DNA from: Ceratothoa steindachneri
Lineage: Eukaryota; Arthropoda; Malacostraca; Isopoda; Cymothoidae
Assembly (NCBI GenBank): GCA_963969495.1
Contig: OZ018335.1
Location: forward strand, 89,872,440 to 89,936,439
DNA length: 64,000 bases
Reading direction: 5' to 3'
Shown here: positions 57,698 through 64,000 of the stretch, one piece after another
Layout: every line of letters begins with the position of its first letter
How positions within the stretch are numbered: position 1 is the stretch's first letter
Notes under the pieces: model-generated
Database searches by the model: none
Told to the model about the DNA's origin: nothing
Seen by the model: the letters and a program-made list of their open reading frames with translations, nothing else
Program-made: the position numbers and the translations under genes

Positions 57698-58880
57698 TAC
57701 AGGGTGGGCCGTAAGTTTCCATACATAGAAAAAATAAATTTTTTATTATGGGCAACCATTTTTATTTATATAATATGCTCTACATGGTTGCCATTGTTTT
57801 GAAAACACATTTTAATACGCGTTTTCCACTGTTGATGAACACGCATTGGCATAGTTGAAGTTATGCTTGTAATGGCGCCGGTGATACGTTCCTTTAGATG
57901 ATTTATGTCTCGTATCTTTACCTGATACACTTGGGCCTTCAAGTGCCCCAAAAGATAGAAATCAAGGGGGGAGAGATCTGGGAATCTGCGAGGCCACTCC
58001 ACAGGACTACGACGAACAATCCAATCATCCGGAACCTGCTGATCCAAATACCGACGCACGTGAAGACCATAATGAGGTGGAGTTCCATCTTGCTGGAAGT
58101 AAACTGGAAAGTTACCTTCCTCGTTTAGCAGGGATGGGAAAATTTCTTCTTGCAACAAGTTAAGATAATTTTCGGCATTAAAATTTCCACTGACAAAGAT
58201 TGGTGCAATAATTCTGTCACCCCATATCCCGGCCCACACCATCACTTTACCGGCACCTTGCATCTTCGTAAGACTCAGCCAGTTAGGGTTAGCATTACTC
58301 CAATAACGTATGTTTTGCCGATTAACTTCTCCATTGACGTAAAAATTTGGTTCATCAGTAAACAAGATATTTGAAAATTTGCATCCTCGTTCACTTTGGT
58401 TAATGTCCATTCACAGAATTCCATCCATCTATCCGGGTCATCTTCACTCAAATGCTGTGCCATATGCAATTTGTATGGATGCCATTTGTTTGCTTTCAAA
58501 ATGCGCCTGGTACTCGATCTGCTGACACCACTTTCTGCAGACAACCGTCGTGTACTTTTTCTGGGACTCCGTGTAAGCGCTGTAAGTATCGTAGCTGTCG
58601 TGTCTTCATCGGTGGTTGTACGGCTTGGAGCACTTCGTGGTTGATCCGCAACATTTCCAGTTTTCTGAAACTTGCTAATAAGTTTTGCCACACTGTCTTG
58701 TGTGATGCTCGTTCCACGTTTTCTGTCAAAGTTCATTACAACCCTGCGACTGCTTCCCGACCCAGCCATCAGAGTATGATTTCAATTCGTTGCTCTTTCC
58801 TCAAACGCATATTCTAGGGTATCTGAAACATAAAAAAATATAAATTTTCCTATGTATGGAAACTTACGGCCCACCCTGTA
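57698..58880 (-). mobile_element. Tc1/mariner element, DD41D type, nearly intact
   Basis: Bounded by TA and inverted repeats of about 33 bp: left TACAGGGTGGGCCGTAAGTT... and right the exact complement except for one extra base near the inner end. The element is 1183 bp including both TAs, close to a full-length small Tc1/mariner. It lies inside the TC satellite, whose units resume on both sides. The transposase gene fills most of the element on the minus strand. Confidence 0.95.
57766..58769 (-). pseudogene. DD41D transposase with one frameshift
   Basis: About 334 codons in two overlapping frames (58769-58275 and 58410-57766) joined by a one-base indel near 58390. The N-terminal part has SITQDSVAKLISKFQKTGNV (helix-turn-helix) and KSTRRLSAESGVSRSSTRRI (second helix-turn-helix). 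The catalytic triad is NILFTDEPNF, then VYFQQDGTPPHYGLHVRRYL, then FPDLSPLDFYLLGHL. Counting from the second aspartate to the D of PLDF gives 41 residues between, the spacing that defines the rosa-type DD41D group. All three acidic residues are present. Apart from the frameshift I see no internal stop. The element supplies its own function only, moving by cut-and-paste. Confidence 0.9.
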
Positions 58881-59883
58881 GATATTTTTTAAGTCTCTCT
58901 CTGTGTGTTGTTCGCTCATGTTTCTGTCAATCTATCTGATTATTTAGATTTTGCTCATGCTCCCCCCTCCCTTTGTTTGTTTCTTTGTTTCACGCCTCTG
59001 TGTTTGTTTGTCTTGCGTCTCTCTCCCTGTTATTCACTCATCTATCTTTTTTGTCATTCTCTCTCTTTAAATATTTATTTTCTCTCATCTCTTTCTGTTT
59101 GTTTGTTCTCGGTAATTGTGTGTGTTTGTTTTGGGTTTCTTTGCCTCTCACTCACTTCTTTTTCTCAATCTCTCAGATTCTAAATTTCTTTTTCATACTT
59201 CTCTCTTCCTTTGTTTATTCCAGTCTCTTTGTGTTTGTTTTAGGTATCTCTCTCTGTGTTTGTTTGTCACTTATATCTCTCTTTATTTGTTTTTAACTCA
59301 ACTCTCTGTTTGTTTTGTTTTTGTTTTCGGTCTCTGTATTGCTTGCTTTAGGTCTCTAATGTTTACTTTTGGCTCTTCTCTCTTTTTTCAATCTCTCTTT
59401 GTGTATTAGTTTTTCGTTCATCTCTCTCTGTGTTTTTTGTTTTTTGGCCTGTGTGTATGTTTGTTTACGTTTCTATCTCTGTGTGTTTTGTTTCATTTTT
59501 CGCTTTAATCTCTTTAATTCTATATTAGTATTTCGTTCAACTCTCCCTCTCTTTATTTGTGTACGACCTCTGTGTGCTCGTTTTATGGATGCATATGTTT
59601 ATTTCCCCTCATCTCTTTTTCTTTATTCTTTTTTCACTCATCTCTCCCTCTCTGTTTGCTTGTTTTCTGTTTATGTGTGTTTGTTTACGTCTCTATCTAT
59701 CTCTGTTTTCCCATCATCCCCTTTTCAATCTCTCCTTTTATTTATTTGTCTTTCGCTCTTCTCTCTCAACCTCTCAGGTTCTTTTATCGCTCATCTATCC
59801 TGAAAATAAGCGGATGTGGCTTGTGCGAAAGAAAATCACACAAAAAACTCTTAGGCATATGGTCGGACGTTAAATTAATTAAA

Positions 59884-60267
59884 ATGGCGGAAAAGAATGG
59901 TACTCAGTTTCGCAAACTAACCTGCGGAAAATGCAAAGTGTACAGATGGAGCGAAAACTTCGGTGGCAGGAGTTGCAAGGAGCTCACAGACGTCGCTGTT
60001 AGTATCTGTGACTTCTGCGAACTCGCGCCACGTCTGGGCGAGCGCATTGATCAGTTGAGAGAGGAGAACTCCCTCATCAAAAGGAAGGTTCACCTCTTGA
60101 GATCGGAGAGGTGTAAGTGCTTAGGAGACTCCGGAGGGAAGAAGACACCCAACGTCTCAGATGAGGAGTTTTCTGCGGCAGGATTACTGGCTCAACGAGC
60201 CAAAAAGAAGAAAAGAAAGATGAAGAAGGGAAAGAAGAAAGAAGAAGATAAAGTAGAAAGAGAATAA
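59884..60267 (+). pseudogene. CR1-like ORF1, N-terminal part (copy 3)
   Basis: Begins MAEKNGTQFRKLTCGKCKVY, continues with a second cysteine group (SICDFCELAPRLGERI) and a coiled-coil stretch, QLREENSLIKRKVHLLRSER, and ends in a lysine-rich tail (KKKRKMKKGKKKEEDK). The two C-x2-C pairs suggest a zinc-binding fold. The frame is intact from this ATG to the stop at 60265-60267. The in-frame upstream part of the longer open frame (59557 onward) is satellite. Confidence 0.78.
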
Positions 60268-60429
60268 GAGAAAGTAGAAACAGAAGTAGATAACGTAGAA
60301 ACAGAAGAAGGGAAGATAGGAAAAAAGAAGAACAACAAAAAAAAAGAAAGAAGAGAAACGGAGAAGAAGGAGGAAACTCACAAGTCGCTCTCGAGAGGGA
60401 AAACTCTGTCCCCTACAGTTAAATGTGCA

Positions 60430-60960
60430 AGAGTCATCCTTATTGGTGGTTCTTAAGCACGGGACCTGCAGCACCTGCTAGCGACGTGCCTTCGCACTAG
60501 TGTAAAGGTAAGCTGCCTACCAGGAAAGGGAAACCAGCAGATTAGAGTAGAGGCGGAGAAATCTCAGATTTCTGAGAGCTCGGTCGTTGCCCTAATGGTA
60601 AGTGGCAACGACCTCTACCTCAAAGGAGGTAGGGTAGGTACTACACCTAAGATTATTCAGGTGGTGAAGGGAGCTATGGACGACTGTGGGTTGAAAACCC
60701 GCAGACGTATCGTGGTCGGGATGCTCCGGAGAACAGGTCCTACCCGGACCACTCACTCGAGGAACGTCTCTTTGAACCGACGCCTGGCAGAACTGTGAAC
60801 GGCGGAGGGGGTCTTTTGTGGAGCCTTACCGCACTTTTTATGGTAGGAACGATCTCTACCAAAGAAATGGGGTGCACCTTTCCTTTAAAGGAATGGTTGT
60901 ACTCTCTAACAGTATACAGGGTGTCGTTGAGCGGACCCAAAGGAGTGTAGGCCCAGGGTG
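60430..60960 (+). pseudogene. CR1-like ORF1 esterase domain, copy 3
   Basis: Reads RVILIGGS (block I with GDS changed to GGS) followed by a stop, then VVALMVSGNDLYLKGGRVGT (block III), then GLKTRRRIVVGMLRRTGPTR, and across a frame change NDLYQRNGVHLSFKGMVVL, where the block V aspartate is asparagine (NGVH). Two of the four signature blocks are therefore altered, unlike copy 2. The order and spacing are otherwise the same as copy 2. Confidence 0.75.
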
Positions 60961-61117
60961 AAGGCAGACGTTCACCAATACCGCCCATGTCACTCCTGGA
61001 ACGACATTCTCGGAGGTGGTTAGAAAGGGTGCCACCACGCCACCAACCAAGAGTAGAGAGGCAAATATAAGGAGAAACGAAAGAGCGTAGGGAGCCCTAC
61101 ACTTTGGGCCTCCCTGA

Positions 61118-61850
61118 AATTTCTTTTGTTTAATGCGAGGTCAATCAGGAACAAGTTTCTTGAACTTCGTAGCCTCGTAGCGACGGAATAACCTGAGATG
61201 GTGGCCATAAAAGAGTCATGAGTAAAAACCTCGAGCCGAGATTTTAAGGGTGAATTCACGATTCCCCGTTACCAACACTTCCTAAAAGACAGGCTAGATA
61301 GAGAAGGTGGTGGTGTGATGCTGTATGTTAGGGATACATTCAAAACGACCAACTGCAACATTATATCCGACCACGAGCTACTAAGTGTAGACCTAGATAA
61401 AGGTCTTGTCAGCTACAGGACCATGACGCTTTATAGACCCTCTGCCCAACTCGTTGAGAAGGACAGAGATTTGTACCGGCTTCTGGGTGAACTTGTTGAA
61501 GACAGTGTGTATCGTCATGGGAGATTCAACACCCAAGTTGACTGGGAAACCAGAGAACCCTGTGGCGAGAACGCACTGATCCTGGAGTTCGCGAACAACG
61601 ATTTCCTGACTCAATGGGTGAGAGAGCCGACGAGAGGCAATAATATTCTCGACTTAGTTTTCACCTCTGAGAATGACATCGTTTAGCGGCTCTATTTAGG
61701 CGAGGTGCTCGGTGGCAGTGAACACCGACTACTTAGATTTGTAGTCGAGGTCCCCAAGGCAGAGCCTGCGACTCATGAATCGAGGAACCTTGATTTGAGA
61801 AGAGCAGACTTTGCGGATCTTCGTGCTGGATTGGCTGATGTGAGGCTGTA
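61118..61850 (+). pseudogene. CR1-like ORF2 endonuclease (copy 3)
   Basis: Same architecture as copy 2: KFLLFNARSIRNKFLELRSL, then from 61315 an open stretch MLYVRDTFKTTNCNIISDHE, TMTLYRPSAQLVEKDRDLYR, a GDFN region disrupted by a small deletion (it reads YRHGRFNTQVDWETREPCGE), and TQWVREPTRGNNILDLVFTS. A TAG at 61684 ends the frame before the terminal motif, where SDH is also altered (SEH). Inactive. Confidence 0.85.
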
Positions 61851-63801
61851 AAGATGTGAGAATGTTTCAGAACTACGTTCATGAGTTTTCAATCACGATT
61901 CATCCCTGTGAAAAGCTTGCGTCAGTCTTCTGTTCAACAAAAGTGGTTTAATCGAGAAATTTGTCAACTACTGAGGGAGAAGAGAACTGTGTACCGGCAG
62001 TCAAAGATTTCTGGTGACTTTGCTGAGTACCGTAGGCTAGCTTGGAGAGTGAAGTTTAGCATTAGGGCGGCAAAGCGTGCCGAGGAGCTCCGAGTGGCGA
62101 GACTTTGCAAAGAGAATCCAAATGAGTTCTTTGGTTATGTAAACAGTCGTAAACCAATCCGCCGCAAGGTTGGCCCTTTGGTGAATGAGGAGAGGGCATT
62201 AATACACTCAGATGCATAAAATGCAAACTTCATGAATGACTACGTCTCTTCAGTGTTCACTGGACAGTGTTTTCATTTCCCAGCTCATGGACTCTTATTT
62301 GGGTGAGAACTGGAAGAAAATGGACTTCAACCAAAGCCGAATAGAAAAAAGAATCATCGACCTAAAGACAAATAAGTCCCCTGGCCCGGGCGGGTTTCTA
62401 CCTTAAGTGTTGAAAGAAGTGCGTGTTGAGGTGCCACGAAATCTGGGCACAATCTTCAACGTGTCAATTCAGTCTGAATGCGTTCCTACAGACTGGCGTG
62501 AGGCGGAGGTGACTCCTATCTTCAAGAAAGGAAACCCTAGCCAAACGTCGAACTACCGACCTATTAGTTTAACTTCGATAGTTGGTAAACTCATGGAAAG
62601 CATCATGATGGACAAATTATCGTCTTATTTGGAGTCAAACATGCTATTGAAGAGTTCCCAGCACGGTTTTCGAAGGTACCGGTCATGCCTAACAAACCTT
62701 GTGGAATTCTTCCACTTCGTTTTCAGTGAACACGCCCGGGATAAAGTAGTGGATGTTGTGTACTTAGACTTTCAGAAAGCCTTCGATAAGGTACCAAACC
62801 GCCGCATTCTCTTGGAAGTGCGTGCACTGAGCATTGACGGAAACGTTGCAGGTTAGATAGAGAACTGGCAAAGCGGCAGACAGCAACGGGTGGTCTTGAA
62901 TGGAAAGGCTTCTGAGTGGGTGCCCGTTACTAGCGGTGTTCATCAAGGTTCTGTCCTGGGACCACTACTGTTCATCATCTATGTTAACAACATGGATGGT
63001 GACATGGTTACGAAGAATTCTAAATTTGCCGATGATACCAAGCTTGTTATGAACGTTGCAAAGGAAGGAAATACTTCCCACCTATAAGAAGATCTTCGGA
63101 AGATTGGGGAGTGGTCGGACACGTGGTAAATGCCTTTTAGCGTGAACAAATGCAAAGTGATGCATATCGGCCACCGAAACCCTGAATCGCAGGCTATGCT
63201 TAAGGACTTGGGTGTAACTATCACTAGTGACCTCAAGTTCTAGAAGCAGTGTATTGAGGCAGAGAAGAAAGCCCAAAGGATGTTAGGCTACATAAAGCGA
63301 CAGTTTGGATATCGGAACAAGGAGATTGTACTCTGTTTGTACAATTCCCTTGTCCGACCGCACTTGGAGTATGCCGTACAATTTTGGAGTCCTTCGTTTC
63401 GAAAGGGCATTGCGAGATTGGAACGTGTACCTGCCAGGGCAACCAAACTGATTACCTAAATCAGACACAAGAGTTATAAAGATAGGTTACGGGAATTAGG
63501 TTTGTTCTTGTTGGAGACCCAGAGGCTGCGTGGTCAGCTTATCGAAGTGTTTAAAATGCTTCGAGGCTTTGACAATGTAGACTACAAGAATATTTTCCAG
63601 CTTAGCGAGAACAGAACCAGAAATCACGGCTACAAACTTGAGCTGAAGTTTTACCACCGTGATCTGTGTGAGAAATATTTCACATACAACACTTGTGCTA
63701 TATGGAACGCATTTCCAGTGGAAGTTGTTAACAGCAATTCTGTTGAGAAGTTCAAGTCGCTTCTAGACAAAGTCTTGAAAAGTAGCCGTTTGGGCACATA
63801 A
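61850..63801 (+). pseudogene. CR1-like ORF2 reverse transcriptase and C-terminus (copy 3)
   Basis: The best-preserved RT core of the family in this window. QFPR-type finger residues FFGYVNSRKPIRRKVGPLVN precede SNYRPISLTSIVGKLMESIM. Motif A is VVYLDFQKAFDKV (about 62755-62793), motif B region [20 protein letters not shown] and motif [11 protein letters not shown] (about 63019-63050). Stops at 62217, 62403, 62854, 63085 and 63240 break the frame. The C-terminal region is open from 63502 to 63801, with QRLRGQLIEVFKMLRGFDNV and a conserved NAFPVEVVNSNSVEKFKSLL end. Confidence 0.9.
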
Positions 63802-63867
63802 CCGTTGTGCGAGTGTTCTTCGAGGGCGTCAATTAACACTTTCGAGGACTGCAACTGTTACGACAGA

Positions 63868-63907
63868 GGTACCCTCTTTGAATGGACCGTAAGATCTACT
63901 AGGGTAC
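63868..63907 (+). promoter_or_regulatory. Conserved 3' UTR hairpin, copy 3
   Basis: GGTACCCT / AGGGTAC outer stem enclosing GACC-GTAA-GATC; the loop is again GNRA-type, with one mismatch in the inner stem. Two CTTGTAGCTC-type decamers follow before the satellite. Confidence 0.68.
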
Positions 63908-63935
63908 TTCCTTTCCTTGTAGCTCCTTGTAGCTA

Positions 63936-64000
63936 TATTTTTTCGCTCATCTCTCTCTCCTTCTAATATTTGTTTTTGGCTCACATTTCTCTGTTAATCA
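63936..64000. repeat. TC-rich satellite resumes
   Basis: TTTTTTCGCTCATCTCTCTC and further satellite text continue to the window edge. Confidence 0.85.

Larger units (their letters stand above)
53838..59802. repeat. TC-rich degenerate satellite
   Basis: Nearly 5 kb (excluding the inserted transposon) of diverged units of roughly 80-110 bp. They recur as TTTTTCGCTCATCTCTCTC, then GTTTGTTTTCGGCCTCTGTG, then TGTTTGTTTTAGGTCTCTC, often with CTTTCTATATTTG. A (TA)n tract lies at 54246-54317. The strand is almost free of stop codons in places, giving phenylalanine/leucine/serine-rich frames of up to 308 codons (55883-56809) that look like membrane proteins but are translated satellite. The same satellite flanks the CR1-like copies and resumes at 63935. 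Confidence 0.9.
59803..63935 (+). mobile_element. CR1-like LINE copy 3, inactive
   Basis: About 4.1 kb starting near the ORF1 start and ending in satellite; the 5' untranslated part present in copy 2 is absent, so it is 5'-truncated. Possible target duplication: TCGCTCATCTATCC just before the element (about 59788-59802) and TCGCTCATCTCTC just after (63942 onward), although both are also satellite units. Its 3' end carries the hairpin and two copies of CTTGTAGCTC. Confidence 0.87.

Overview
This is eukaryotic DNA, AT-rich and almost entirely non-host. I recognise no complete host gene, tRNA, rRNA or CRISPR array. Transposon remnants and tandem repeats account for nearly everything that can be explained. 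The mix is typical of a repeat-swollen invertebrate genome: mariner, Tc1 and hAT DNA elements, CR1-, RTE- and Jockey-like non-LTR retrotransposons, very long TA, CA and TC microsatellites, and a short TTAGG-like tract. An arthropod, perhaps a crustacean, is my best guess, but nothing in the window proves it.

Layout. 1-9 kb: a 32-bp degenerate minisatellite, a dead minus-strand LINE (endonuclease then reverse transcriptase, RT), an internally deleted mariner with near-perfect inverted ends, a Tc1/mariner pseudogene, and a dead minus-strand hAT transposase. 9-17 kb: sparse sequence, a 711-bp hAT deletion derivative with a target-site duplication, a Tc1/mariner 3' fragment and a broken mariner. 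17.5-20.7 kb: a pyrimidine-rich minisatellite with three nested repeat levels (about 23, 113 and 364 bp), ending against a Tc1 fragment. 21.6-26 kb: mostly unexplained, with one dispersed repeat pair. 26.4-30.2 kb: a minus-strand Jockey-like element split by about 1.2 kb. 30.6-35.1 kb: a plus-strand RTE-like element split by a 2-kb palindromic cluster and by a 255-bp MITE. 37.3-42.4 kb: a 37-bp minisatellite of about 138 units. 44.0-44.4 kb: an unexplained cysteine-rich open frame. 44.5-45.6 kb: three modules separated by long (TA)n tracts, two of them inverted repeats, carrying hammerhead/Penelope-like motifs. 47.9-64 kb: a TC-rich satellite carrying three same-strand copies of one CR1-like retrotransposon and one nearly intact DD41D Tc1/mariner element.

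How the parts relate. The elements are nested, which gives relative ages. The MITE and the palindromic cluster are younger than the RTE they split. The DD41D element is younger than the TC satellite. The short CR1 copy at 48.2 kb has an undamaged reading frame and is probably the youngest CR1 insertion. No element here looks autonomous: each coding region has stops, frameshifts or deletions, except that short 3' CR1 fragment.

The observations most worth following are: the CR1-like family whose three copies all lie in TC-rich DNA in the same orientation with a shared 3' hairpin; the TA-separated hammerhead-like modules; the 364-bp hierarchical repeat; the palindromic cluster inside the RTE; and the cysteine-rich open frame.
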